DNA of 64,000 bases from assembly GCA_018873225.1 (NCBI GenBank), contig JAEILZ010000010.1:1-64000 (forward strand), read 5' to 3'. This document shows positions 14,266 through 24,672 of the stretch, piece after piece; the stretch's first letter is position 1; each line of letters starts with the position of its first letter. The stretch comes from [Phialemoniopsis] sp. UDSM-2020 (taxonomy: Eukaryota > Ascomycota > Sordariomycetes > Thyridiales > Thyridiaceae). The notes under the pieces were generated by a model. That model was given only the letters and a program-made list of their open reading frames with translations, made no database searches and was not told the origin of the DNA. The translations under genes and the position numbers were made by a program.

Positions 14266-15042
14266 GCCCATTACGAACCTTGTATCGCTATAGCGAGGCT
14301 CATTTATGCAATACGCAGCTCGTCCCACATAACCACTCTGCAGGGCTTACATAAGCTGTGTCATCCACCTCTCAGACCTGCGGTCCAACACCATGTCAAT
14401 ACTGAGCTGATCGCCTCTCCAAGGCGCGTGTCATGGGTCAAAAAACCTAGCAGACGTCGGTGCGGCGCGTAATGGAAACCCGCCCTAATTTTCCTGTCGA
14501 CGCCAGAGCAAGCCGGGGGGATGGTTGGAGACCCGTCTGTGAAACCTCCGGTGCGAGCTGGAAATGGCTGATCACCTTGGACAAAGGAGCAGAAGTCTTG
14601 AGCTACCATGGCCCGAGGGACATCCAACTTGTGTCACCACGTCATGAGGCCTAGCCCTTTCGATTTTCCCATGGAGTTGAGCGCGGGTCTTTGGGGGGGC
14701 ATAGCAGGCGGGTCAGCTGTCGATTGCCCCATAATTCAGAGGTTTAGCGTGGAATGACCTTCCCATCGTAGAAAGTATTCACATGGATCAAATCTTGGAT
14801 CCCGGCCAGCCATTCATTCTATCCGAGGCACCACCGCCTCCCTCTCTTGGTGTAGATCGAACCACCCGGAAAAGTTGGATGAGATAGCTCCAATCACACT
14901 GCCTACATCATGTATTTGAGGCCTTGTCAAGACTTGAGCCATGATTTCGGGAGCCTGCGAGTCGCGGTGGCAAGGATTGCTTGTTTCGCAAATTCTTAGA
15001 ACAGCTCACTAACACAGCTTGGCCCTTTCTCCCTGACTAACC
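14266..15042. other. Intergenic region, no gene recognised
   Basis: Short frames on both strands overlap and resemble nothing known; I found no continuation of the GH35 gene. The 3' part is the upstream region of the M20 gene at 15,043. It holds AGATAG near 14,883-14,888, a single GATA-factor-type hexamer. No TATA box was evident. Confidence 0.4.
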
Positions 15043-16254
15043 ATGTGGGCTCAAAGCATCAACGCTGCAGTCGACGACTGCAAAGACAAGATCTCACAGC
15101 TCAATCAGCAAATCCACTCGAACCCCGAGATTGGGTTCACCGAGTTCAAGGCACACACCGCCTTCGTGGAGACGCTCCGTTCACTAGGATTCGATGTCAC
15201 GCCTCATGCATATGGTATAGACACGTCCTTCGTTGCAACGGCGGGCACAGGCGGTCGTCTAGTCATCGTCAACGCCGAATACGACGCCCTCCCGGGCATC
15301 GGCCATGGCTGCGGCCACAACCTCATCGCGTCATCCTCGCTCGCGGCGTTCCTCGGCATGGCCGCGGCCCTGCGAGAGAGCGGACGCCCCGGTCGCGTGC
15401 GCCTGCTAGGGACGCCGGCCGAGGAAAACGGCGGCGGCAAGCTGCAGCTCATCAACAAGGGCGCGTTCGACGGGTGCGCCGCCGCCATCATGGCGCACCC
15501 CGCGCCCCAGTCCCGGCTGACCGCCCCGGTGGAGGGCGTGGCCTTCCTGCGCACAAAGTGCAACGCCCGGCTGTTCGCGACGTTCACGGGGCGTGAGGCC
15601 CACGCCTCGGTCGCGCCCTGGGATGGTGTCAACGCCCTCGATGCCGTGTGTCTGTCGTACAGCGCCATCAGCATGCTGCGGCAGCAGATCCGACCCTCGG
15701 AGCGCATCCACGGCGTCTTCAGCGCGGCCGGCGAGCGGCCCAACGTCACGCCCGCCCGCTGCGCCGTCGAGTACTTTGTGCGAAGCGACACGCGGGCCAG
15801 CGCGCTGCGGCTCGTGGATCGCGTCGTCGACTGCTTCCGGGGCGCGGCGACTGCGACGGGCTGCAGCGTGGAGGTCTCGGAGGTCGCCTGCTACGACGAC
15901 ATGCGGCCCAGTGCGGGGCTCTGCAGAGAATACGTCGCGGCCATGCCGGCGGGCACGGTGGCGTACGACGAGCCGGCGGACCTGCTGGCGGGCAGCACGG
16001 ACATGGGCAACGTGTCGTACGTCGCGCCCTCATTCCACGGCACTTTCGGGGTCGAGAATTCCCAAGGCAAGGATCTGCATACCCGTGAGTTTGCCGAGGC
16101 TGCCGGGACCGCGGGTGCTTTTGAGAGGGCGGTGCAGTGCGGCAAAGGTATGGCCGCAGTGGGGTTGAGGGTGCTGCAAGACGACGAATATGCGGCGCAG
16201 ATAGAACGGGAGTGGCGAGACGACATGAAGAAATGTGCTCAAGGGGAGATCTAG
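15043..16254 (+). CDS. M20 family metallopeptidase/amidohydrolase (copy 1)
   Basis: Intronless, 403 residues, the normal size for M20 aminoacylase/amidohydrolase proteins of the PM20D2 and p-aminobenzoyl-glutamate-hydrolase type. They hydrolyse an amide or peptide bond next to a free carboxylate using one or two metal ions. Visible motifs: HSNPEIGFTE (25-34), EYDALPGIGHGCGHN (79-93) with metal ligands Asp81 and His92, GTPAEENGGGK (123-133) with the Glu127-Glu128 pair, MAHP (150-153), and a late HTREFAEAAGT block with the last metal His. No signal peptide, so probably cytosolic. The ATG at 15,043 fits the family N-terminus. A second, intron-bearing M20 gene lies at 22,252-23,676. GC is clearly higher here than in neighbouring genes. 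The substrate is unknown; N-acyl amino acids or dipeptides are the family norm. Confidence 0.9.
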   Translation: MWAQSINAAVDDCKDKISQLNQQIHSNPEIGFTEFKAHTAFVETLRSLGFDVTPHAYGIDTSFVATAGTGGRLVIVNAEYDALPGIGHGCGHNLIASSSLAAFLGMAAALRESGRPGRVRLLGTPAEENGGGKLQLINKGAFDGCAAAIMAHPAPQSRLTAPVEGVAFLRTKCNARLFATFTGREAHASVAPWDGVNALDAVCLSYSAISMLRQQIRPSERIHGVFSAAGERPNVTPARCAVEYFVRSDTRASALRLVDRVVDCFRGAATATGCSVEVSEVACYDDMRPSAGLCREYVAAMPAGTVAYDEPADLLAGSTDMGNVSYVAPSFHGTFGVENSQGKDLHTREFAEAAGTAGAFERAVQCGKGMAAVGLRVLQDDEYAAQIEREWRDDMKKCAQGEI

Positions 16255-16506
16255 CTGGGTAGTAGTCGATGCAAAAGTCGCCGTTGGCTCAGTTTGCTGC
16301 CCTTAAATTATCAGTGATTGTGATATCTCCCGATAGCTGTATTGAGTGAAACTGAAGACTTGCATCTTTCTATATGTTAGTTCGCACTGAAGGGATTGCA
16401 GTAGCATTGACATGCATTTGGGTTATCGGCTAAAGAGGTTTCACTGATCTATGTCCTCGAGACACTATCATCTTTGACCGAGAAATAGCTGTAGCTCTTG
16501 TCTAAT

Positions 16507-17490
16507 CTACGAAAGTGTAATACCTCCATCAACAACCATCGTAGCACCTTGCATGAAGCTGCTCATCGGGGAGGCAAGAAAGGAGATCGAGTCTGCAATC
16601 TCTTCCACCTTGGCCACGCGGCCCAAAGCACAATTTGCCACGTGAGATTTCAAGGGTGTGGCCTCTCCCTGGGCGAGAACGCTATCTAGCAATGCTGTCT
16701 GCACGAATCTGGGAGTGTATCTTGGGTCAGCTACAGAACACAATACAAGTTGGAAATAATCAAAACTCACCCTGGGCATATGGCATTGATGCGAATGCTC
16801 TGTTTGCCATAAGCCACAGCATCGGCCTTTGTGAGACCGACGACTCCTTCGCGCGGTAGATGTCAGTGTACGTGTTGTCGAAGAGCTTGGGGTGTCTTGA
16901 CCAACCGTGCTTTGCAGCCGTGTAGGGTGTGTGTGGCAGCCCCTTGGGCGGCGCGGCCACGCCCCAGGTCGATGCAACATTGACAATGCATCCGCGACCA
17001 TGTCGGAGACCTTTGTCTTCTTGCCCAGCCATCAAGCGCAACTCCTCCTTCTGGCACCGCCACACGCCGTTGAGGTTGATGTTGACTAGGGTCATCCAGT
17101 CGGTCTCTTCGGTCTCGTCCGTCTGGTCGATTGGCCCGCGAATGCCAGCGTTATTGACTGCAATGTCGATCCTTCCAAACTGACTGGCAATCTTCTCAAA
17201 CGCCTCCTTCACCTGTGTTCCGTTTTGTACGTCCATATCGACCGCCAGCACTTCAATATTGGGGAACTCTTCTCTCAGGGACTTGGCTGCCTCTGTGAGA
17301 GTATCCTTGTTGACGTCGGTGATTGCGATCTTGCTGACTCCATATTTTACAAGTGCACGGGCTGTATGGAAGCCGATACCTATATTCCCATGAGTGATAA
17401 GTCGCCAAAAGAGACAGGCGTGACACCACGGCTATGCTGACCTTGCGCGGCACCCGTGATAACCGCCGATCCCCTCAGCATGAACGACAT
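16507..17490 (-). CDS. Short-chain dehydrogenase/reductase
   Basis: Four exons: 17,490-17,442, 17,379-16,906, 16,846-16,771 and 16,708-16,507. The spliced product is 266 residues, a classical SDR length. Introns are 62, 59 and 62 bp with GT...AG ends; the second and third have CTGAC branch sites. Motifs: cofactor loop TGAAQGIG (12-19), NNAG (92-95), Asn120, Ser153 in ASTWG and YTAAKHG (169-175) giving the Ser-Tyr-Lys triad, ICPG (197-200), and the usual C-terminal VDGG. Asp38 after the second strand (AITDVN) favours NAD over NADP. The enzyme would oxidise an alcohol or reduce a ketone in the cytosol. It is transcribed towards the M20 gene (tail to tail, 252 bp). The substrate cannot be told from sequence. 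Confidence 0.9.
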
Positions 17491-18309
17491 AGCGAGCAGA
17501 GTCTAGTGACTTGAAATACTTGTTAAATTTCAACTAGAGCAGAATAACAAAGTAGGGTCCTCTCCCACGAGTGTGTGCGTGAGGGAAACGTATGTGCAAC
17601 GCTCCAGATTCTATATGATGTCAAGTTATGTAGTGCGTACAGAAAACGAGACACCGCATGACGAGAATGCAGGGGCAACTACCGTATTAGGAAAGAAAAT
17701 TTATAAGCTAGCACATGGTTCCGTCTCCCACGGCGGCAGAATTGACTCAACAAATGTGCCTGGTGCCTTCGCACTACGACCAAGGGCTCCTCATACCTAA
17801 TAAAGCTAGCTCACACCATTGGTGAATGGATCAATTTGTCAAGTGATGGGAGAACTCTTATCCCTGTGGCTCTAAGCTCAGATTGGCTGACCAAGGCATG
17901 CCACTGTCGTTGACTTACATCCAAGCTATCCTATTTGATGACCCAACGACCAGAGAGCGTGCACCTAGGCGGCGCGTACTCAATGGTCAACCCAACCCAT
18001 GATAGAGGCATAACGGACCCAAAATCATACTTGTATGTGTATGTTGGCAAAAAAGAGATGAGAGCAAATACCGTGCAGACGTGATCTCATACACAGGTCG
18101 ATTGTATTGATTTTACAACTGGAGTAGCGAAACATCTACTGGCGTGTATTCCTCCGAGTCTACCGATATGATCTCGAAAAGCTCTTGCACCCGTCCTCTC
18201 CGTGTCCTATGACATCCTTCACAAGATTGTCTCTTGCACAGCCTCTCCCATGAAATCCATTTAAGATATGAACCTCTCTGTTAAAGGCACAATCTTTCGA
18301 AAGGGCCCG
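17491..18309. other. Intergenic region, upstream of the SDR gene
   Basis: About 820 bp between the SDR start and the transporter stop, both minus strand. It serves as SDR promoter and transporter 3' region. Short frames inside resemble nothing. No clear TATA box or repeat was seen. Confidence 0.4.
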
Positions 18310-20203
18310 TTAAGAAACGTGGTGTCGGCGGAAGGGCTGACGTGCCGCGTAAAGCTGGTATACCTCGCGAGTTTTGGCACGCATCCTCTTGCCGAAGAAA
18401 AGCAAAGGAACAGGCAACAAGGTGATGACTAGGCAGATCATCGCAAGAAGGATGAAGGTATTCTGCAACCCCATGCTCTGCAGCCAGGGGTTCAGACTGA
18501 ACATGACAACCACGGCCAGAGCATTACGAACAAAGATTACCCCTACCATAGCATCTCCGATGATCTTCATCGACAGGGTCAGCACAATAGGACTTGTATA
18601 GCACGGCGAAAAGCACGGCAACTCACATCTGAATATATGTCAGTCAGATAAGCCAGTGACGTGTCAGCACAGCCAACGAATCCACAGGTGTACACCGCCA
18701 TGCCGGCAGCGGGCATGATCCAAGGTTCTGTCTGTTTACCCAATCACATGTCAGGGCTTCCTGTCGAGACTGTACACAAAAAGAAGCATAATAGCAAGGA
18801 CGGAAAACTCACATGCGCAATGCCAAGGCCAAACATCAAGATGCCCGCAACGGAAAGAAATGCACAGGGTATGGCCAAGTATAGACGCATTTCAGGCTCA
18901 TACAAGCCGCCGTTCCTCTCCGCCAGGCGAACGATGAGCCAATCTGAAAAGGGACCAGCAGTAATGGTGGCAATGATTGTGCCGATGAACGGCGAGAAGA
19001 AGAAGAGTCCAACCCCCGAGGATGAAAAGTTATAAGGCTCAAGGGGTAGATTGGCAGCAGCGACGGATAGAAGGACCGTGTACCACGAAATGAGCGATCC
19101 GAAGGTAAGCGCAGAGTACCAGACAGCCGGGCAGCGCACCAGAACGACAAAGGGCTGGTAGAAGTGATGCATGATACTGCCGCTGCGATATTGATAGAGG
19201 GCTAGTCGCTGTCGGTAAGATCGTTTGGGAATGGCTGGATCAAGGATGGTGCCACTGGTCGTGGTCCTGCCCATTGCTGGTTCCTGCTTGGCATCTTTTA
19301 CGTCCTGGCAGTCCATCGGCTGATGTTCGGGATCCGCGCTGTCCGAACCCCCAATCAGGGCAGGTGTATAGCTTGTATCTTCAAACAACAACGTAACCAG
19401 CACGATGGAGACACCGAGGAACGCCGCGGTGATCCACCACATCCAACGCCAGCCGATCAACTGAACAACGTACCCGGCAATAATAGGGCCGAGGAACGAG
19501 CCGGATGCCTGAGCAAACAGGTACAAGCCGTTCATAGTTCCATACTGGTGCACAAAGAAGAGATCGGCGATAGTGATTTGGACAAGCGTCTCGCTGATGG
19601 CGCCTCCAAGGCCCATGATGAGGCTCAGAGAGACGAACTCGCCCGGAGACTTCATGTTGGCGCCCCAGAGGGAGCAGGCAAGCTGCAAGCCAAGACTCAA
19701 CAGGTAGACAGGCCGACGTCCAAATTTATAGACCAGAGGGGTGAAGATGATGCAGCCGACCGCGAGGCCGGCATAGTCGACGGCGATGCCTGTGTTGTAT
19801 CCATCGTATGTAAGTCCGATATCCTCCGTGAGAGCTTGCAAAGCCACGGCACTGATGTTGAGAAGAATGAATGTCGAGAAAACGTAGCAGAGTGCGAGAA
19901 TGAAGTTTGTCCACTTGCGAACGGCCGACCAGTTCTAGGGAAGTCAAGGATTCAGTATGCGGTACAGGGTAAATAAAGCATTCATTACAATGAAACTTTG
20001 ACTGGTCCAACATACCAACGGGTCATTGGGGTCAGTTGTGGGAATCGGCTGAAGGAAGACATGCGTGCGCCCCTGCACTCCTGGAGAGAAAGACATCAGT
20101 CAAACATCCTTTTGCATCTCGGGGTCTTAAGATCATTAAACATACTCTCGCTGAGGTGAATTGTTCCAGGGGCGAAGTGCGTTGCCTCGTTGACTTCCGA
20201 CAT
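18310..20203 (-). CDS. MFS transporter, DHA1 type
   Basis: Five exons: 20,203-20,146, 20,080-20,016, 19,934-18,813, 18,731-18,627 and 18,564-18,310, giving 534 residues. It is a 12-helix H+ antiporter-type MFS protein of the plasma membrane: a cytosolic N-tail of about 45 residues, six helices, a long charged central loop (around SDSADPEHQPMDCQDVKDAKQ), then six helices. The signature KFGRRPVYLLSL lies between helices 2 and 3, and the IGWRWMWWITAA segment is typical of fungal DHA1 drug or polyamine transporters related to Hol1. The last intron removes a segment to join YSD to IIGDAMVG, restoring the usual helix-11 region. It shares a 563-bp promoter with the divergent amidohydrolase at 20,767, so export or uptake of that enzyme's substrate or product is plausible. 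Transported compound unknown. Confidence 0.88.
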
Positions 20204-20766
20204 TGTCAGGACTTGTTGAAAGGAAATATTTTTGCGCTGAAGCAGGGGATTGTGTAATGGCCAAGGCCGGACTGCCGTGACTTCCCAAGAAATTGCGCTG
20301 CGGCGGACCGAAAACCTGGTTAAATAGCCATCAACTTGGCGATGTTATCACTTTCAATCTTGGGGTAACTTATCAGAGCTCATCCATGGATTGATACCGT
20401 CAAACTCGCCTCGTCTCGGCAGGGCCCCCTCTGCCCCTCGGCATTCTGAATACTTGCCTAATTAAGAAGGTCAGCACCCTCGCCACAAAAGTCTAAATCC
20501 AGGCTAACTAAGTAGTTAGTCGAGATGTCCCCATACAAAGAAGCGTGGGGAGCGACCGACCTCCGACAACTCCACATTGCTAGTCTTAGATGACAATGCT
20601 TATCATCTGGAATGGGTGATTTGTAAAAATAAACGAAACAAGAAGAAAAAACTTCCAGTCGAATTACCGACACACAGGTGGTGCCACTTTCGATACCGTT
20701 GTGTGCACGTTCAGAGCTCTTGAACACCAACGTCAAAATTGTTGACCGCACTACACGAGACATAAG
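20204..20766. promoter_or_regulatory. Divergent promoter with GATA and CGG-N4-CCG sites
   Basis: This 563-bp region separates the start of the MFS gene (leftward) from that of the amidohydrolase (rightward). It holds three TTATCA hexamers (TGATAA on the minus strand) at 20,345-20,350, 20,370-20,375 and 20,600-20,605, the core of AreA/Nit2-type GATA sites. It also holds two CGG-N4-CCG inverted triplets at 20,268-20,277 and 20,301-20,310, the half-site form bound by Zn2Cys6 dimers. Binding is inferred from motif knowledge only. Confidence 0.5.
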
Positions 20767-22089
20767 ATGTCACCCCAGGCAGACCCAGCTCAGACAGGGT
20801 CCCATGAGATTGTGATACACACCTCCAGTCTTTTTGACCCCAAAAGCAAGACGATTAGGGACAATATCTCTATTCGTGTTGATCTGCAACTAGGGAATAT
20901 CTGCGACGTGTTTGAGCGAACTGAGCCGCTGCCAGCAAGCATCCAGCCGCCAGACATAGACTTGAGAGGGCTCACCGTGTTGCCAGGACTGGTCGACGCC
21001 CATACCCACATCTTCCTGCACGATAACAAGGAAACACCGCTTCTCAATCAAGTACACGAAGAGTCGCTCGTTGAACGAATTCTACGCGGCGTAAACCACT
21101 GTCGACGAGGTTTGCTGGCGGGCTATACCACCTACCGCGATTTGGGTTCCATAGGTCTTGGCTCAGCGGATGCTAACCTTCGAGACGCTATCAACCGTGG
21201 ACTTGTGCCAGGTCCTAGGTTGTTTGTGGCCACCGAACCCCTCTCGACAAGTGCCGGGTGCCAGATAGGCCGTGAGAACTCCTTTGCAAACCCCGCCCAG
21301 CGCCCGCGGATCGCACAGCAGGCAGACGGCCCCGATGCTGTCCGGGCCGCCGCACGCAGGATCATCGGTACCGGGGCCGACGTTCTCAAATTCTTTGCCG
21401 ACTATCCCAAGACGCACCTGCGATGCCCCAGCGCCACATGGCCTGGTGCGGCTCAGATTATACATCCCTCAGAGAAATCCCCCAGCCCCGTTGTCCTCTT
21501 TACTCAAGCCGAGATGAACGTGCTGGTTGAGGAAGCCAAGCTCTCTGGAATCCCGACAGCTGCGCATGCTTGCACCAGCGAGGCCGTTTTGCGGGCGGTG
21601 CAGGCAGGTGTGACAACTATAGAGCACGGAAATGATATCAGCAACCAGGTGCTCGACGTTATTAAAGAGCATGGTAGCCTCTACGTACCAACTCTTTCCG
21701 TGCTAGAATTCCATCTGACTGCGGTGCACTTTGAAGCCGTGTTGAGTCTTGTCAAGAGGGCGTACGACATGGGCATTACATTTGCGTGTGGAGCGGACAC
21801 AGGCGTGATTCCCCACGGGAGCAACGCCAGAGAACTAGAGCTCATGTGCAAGGCTGGCATCCCTAATGCGGACGTTCTTCAGGCAGCCACTCTTAACGGA
21901 TGGGAAGCGTGCGGAGGAGAGCTTTGTGGAAGAAAGTTCGGGTGGTGGGAAGCTGGTGTTGCTGCCGACATCATCGCGCTGGATGGAAATCCGCTCGAGG
22001 ATATCGCAGCCACGAAGAGGGTGCAATTTGTCATGAAGGACGGAAAGGTTTGGAAGGAAGGAGGAAAGGCGGTCGGCCTGGACTTTTGA
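20767..22089 (+). CDS. Metal-dependent amidohydrolase (imidazolonepropionase/ochratoxinase-like)
   Basis: Intronless, 440 residues. All metal-site residues of the amidohydrolase superfamily are visible: HTH at 79-81 in GLVDAHTHI, the lysine that is carboxylated in this family (Lys208 in ADVLKFF), His267 in AAHACTSEA, His287 in TIEHGNDIS and Asp344 in CGADTG. A C-terminal ADIIALDGNPLEDI segment completes the small beta domain. This pattern is shared by Xaa-Pro dipeptidase-like, imidazolonepropionase-like and ochratoxinase-type enzymes, which hydrolyse amide bonds, often next to an amino acid. No signal peptide. It is divergent from the MFS gene and converges on the second M20 gene with 162 bp between stops. 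An amide-cleaving catabolic role is likely; the exact substrate is unknown. Confidence 0.88.
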   Translation: MSPQADPAQTGSHEIVIHTSSLFDPKSKTIRDNISIRVDLQLGNICDVFERTEPLPASIQPPDIDLRGLTVLPGLVDAHTHIFLHDNKETPLLNQVHEESLVERILRGVNHCRRGLLAGYTTYRDLGSIGLGSADANLRDAINRGLVPGPRLFVATEPLSTSAGCQIGRENSFANPAQRPRIAQQADGPDAVRAAARRIIGTGADVLKFFADYPKTHLRCPSATWPGAAQIIHPSEKSPSPVVLFTQAEMNVLVEEAKLSGIPTAAHACTSEAVLRAVQAGVTTIEHGNDISNQVLDVIKEHGSLYVPTLSVLEFHLTAVHFEAVLSLVKRAYDMGITFACGADTGVIPHGSNARELELMCKAGIPNADVLQAATLNGWEACGGELCGRKFGWWEAGVAADIIALDGNPLEDIAATKRVQFVMKDGKVWKEGGKAVGLDF

Positions 22090-22251
22090 AGGGCATTGCA
22101 TCATCGCTCACTACATAGGAGGTAAAATGTAGGTAAAAGCTTCTGGTGTACCTAAGAGCCTAAGAATTAAGGAATAGATTCGCGGTCGAGAAACCCATTC
22201 CGCTCGCTTCATGCATGTGTGACAAGGTCAACATGCTTGAACACATCAATG

Positions 22252-23676
22252 CTACCACCCGTGGTTGTCTGTGAAGTCCTGCTTGGCTGCCGAGGCCACT
22301 TCATCGTCCAGAAGAACACGCAGAGTAAGCATCCCCAAGCCTTTCCCTACCTTGATGGCGGCCTCGTGGGCTTTGAGATGTCCAGCACTGTCCGCGTACG
22401 CCGCACTGTGAATAGCAACCCCAGGGGCCGTAGGGATTGTGAAAGCACAGTGAAGGCTCGGGACCTTGTGAGCCACGTTGCCCATGTCTGTGGAACCGAG
22501 CATTGCCTTTGCCTGTTGCAGTTGATACGTCTCCCCAAAGGCCGCCATGTCTTTGACGAGCGTCTCGCAGAGCGTCTTATTAGCCGTCAGGTTGGCATAA
22601 GTCGGGCCCCTGTGTGTGATACCACAAGTTAGCCGATGACTGCAAAAGCACCCGAGGCAGATGCAGGACTCAGGAAGCTTCCGTCCAAGTTACTAGCTCA
22701 GGGACTCACGGTATGTAGTTAACCTTGCAGCCCGTTGCATTGGCGGCGCCTTCGATGCAACACTTGACGCGACCCTGCAGTTCAGTTGCCCGCTCCAAAT
22801 TTGCACTCCGCACATTCCAATTCATCCGTGTATATGCGGTGATAATGTTGGACACAGTACCGCCGACTTCGATGACGGAGTGAACTCGCTCATCCGGCTG
22901 CATCTGCTGTCGAAGAAGTCCAACGCTGCTGTAGGCAGACACGGCGGCGTCCAGAGCGTTGACGCCATTCCACGGCTCGCCAGCCGCGTGTGCCATCCTG
23001 CCTTGAAATTCAGACCGGAACTTGTGGCTTGCAATCATCTTCCAGGCGGCGAGACCAGTGGCGCCCGGAAGATCGAGAGCCAACTGCGAGGCACCGACCG
23101 AATGGGCCATGACGGAAGCTGCGATCTCGTCGTCGAACGCCCCATTCTCAATCAGCTTGACCTTGCCACCACCATTCTCCTCGGCCGGGGTACCCAAGAT
23201 GCGTACTCTTCCGGCTGCGCCACTTCTTTTCAGGCCTTCAACGGCGCCCAAGAATGCAGCGAGGGAGGATGTAGCAATCAAGTTGTGTCCTATAAGAGAA
23301 GCGGGTGATGCAACGATTAGAACCTCGAGAGTCATCTCTTTCGGAGGGGAGGTTGCATCGAGGGAGGGAGATGCCTCCAGGACGTACCGCATCCGTGACC
23401 GATCTCTGGCAGCGCATCGTATTCTGCGCAAATAACGACCAGTCGCCCGCCAACGCCGTACTCGGCCTCAAAGCTCGTGCTGAGGCCATATGCGCCTCTC
23501 GTGACAGTAAAGCCGCGTCCCTCGAGGAAATCCGTCAGCGTTTTGTGCGCAAACACTTCCTCGTAGGCTGTCTCCGGATGATCATGTATAGCTTTGTTCA
23601 CCTGCCACAAGTCGACATGGGAATCATCGATAATTGCGGCCACAGCCTGGCTCAAGGCCTCCTGGTCTAAAGGCAT
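22252..23676 (-). CDS. M20 family metallopeptidase/amidohydrolase (copy 2)
   Basis: Three exons, 23,676-23,388, 23,289-22,710 and 22,609-22,252, give 408 residues. It is a paralogue of the enzyme at 15,043, with the same blocks: CAEYDALPEIGHGCGHN with Asp87 and His98, GRVRILGTPAEENGGGK, and a C-terminal IHSAAYADSAG with the last histidine. The first intron (98 bp) splits the HGCG|HN motif exactly at the metal His, so only the spliced product is functional. The second intron (100 bp) lies before GPTYANL. The segment after the Glu pair differs from copy 1 (MAHSVGAS against MAHPAPQ), which may alter specificity. A 996-bp promoter region with GATA sites separates it from the divergent Dal5-like permease. 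No signal peptide; cytosolic. Confidence 0.88.
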
Positions 23677-24672
23677 GCTGTATTATGGGGTCTCCTGCTG
23701 CTTGCTTTTGGTTTGAGATTGGGTGATTTTACTCAACCAGGTTTTGGCATCCAATTGTCGCAGCCGTTCCTCACGAATGCTTGAACGAGCTAGAGAATGG
23801 GCAAGGCGATATGAGAGAGAGACCCGAGGACCGACGTTGACGATTATCTGGCCTAGGCCCCAGGTCTAGAGTGATATCTGGGCTGAGACCAGAGTCCAAA
23901 CAGTTCCAGCCATGAACAGCCCAGCCCGGGAGAGTCCAACCACGTCCGATCTCTTCGGGTGATATGAGTCCCCACTAAGCCCATCATGTGCTTGCATCAT
24001 TAATTTTACGTATTATTGATCCTGCCGCAACTTGCATTGACCACACAATTGGCCGCCTCTGTCAGGTCTATCGATCTCTGATACTAGATCTAGAAAGGTC
24101 TATGAGACAGAGAGCTAGCCGTTTGGTGGCTCTGCACTTCCTGCTAAGTCTATCACCGGGTTCCCGAATATTTACCTAAATAGGCATGTCGGTAGTGGCT
24201 CCGCTGAGTTCCACCAAGTCTGCTATCTCGGCCTAGCTCAGCCTAGCTGCGGCCCAGGTCAACCCCATACTCCCCAACCCCCAGGTTCTCCACCTCCATT
24301 TAAGGAGTTTAATTGCGGCGGCCCCTAAACATTGCCACATGTTGTTCTCAATCAATCTTTCCCCGTTATCAGCAGATAACTATCTCCCGTTTATTGGCTC
24401 GTCTCTCTCAATGCCAAGTTTAGCGCTCTTGGCGGGTCGCCCAGGGGTGACCTTCTTTTCTCCCCTACGCTTCCAAGTCTAGCCTGGGCCCTGGCGAGAA
24501 GATACCATTGATCAGGAATCCCCGGGCAGTGATTTTATCGAGCCATGCATTTAAAGGACTCTTTTAGCCAGCTTGATCTGCCTATTCTCCGTCTCTTCCC
24601 ACTAAGTCAGCCTTTCCCGCTTCGAATCTTACTCTTTGTTGAATCAGTCAGTCACAATCGAAGCGTCGAACA
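23677..24672. promoter_or_regulatory. Divergent promoter region of M20 copy 2 and the permease
   Basis: 996 bp between two divergent start codons. Within 20 bases, 24,366-24,385, three GATA-factor hexamers occur: TTATCA, AGATAA and CTATCT (TGATAA and AGATAG on the minus strand for the first and third). Such clusters drive AreA/Nit2-dependent expression of nitrogen permeases and peptidases. Short repeated CCTAGCTCAG-like stretches occur near 24,230-24,250. No coding sequence recognised. Confidence 0.5.

Noticed and set aside
15045..16242. Long frames inside the first M20 gene on both strands
   Set aside because: They are Arg/Pro/Ala-rich shadows caused by the high GC of the real gene; the 403-residue M20 frame has all family motifs.
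19323..19976. 217-codon plus-strand frame across the DHA1 transporter
   Set aside because: It is antisense to clear transmembrane coding sequence and shows no domain.
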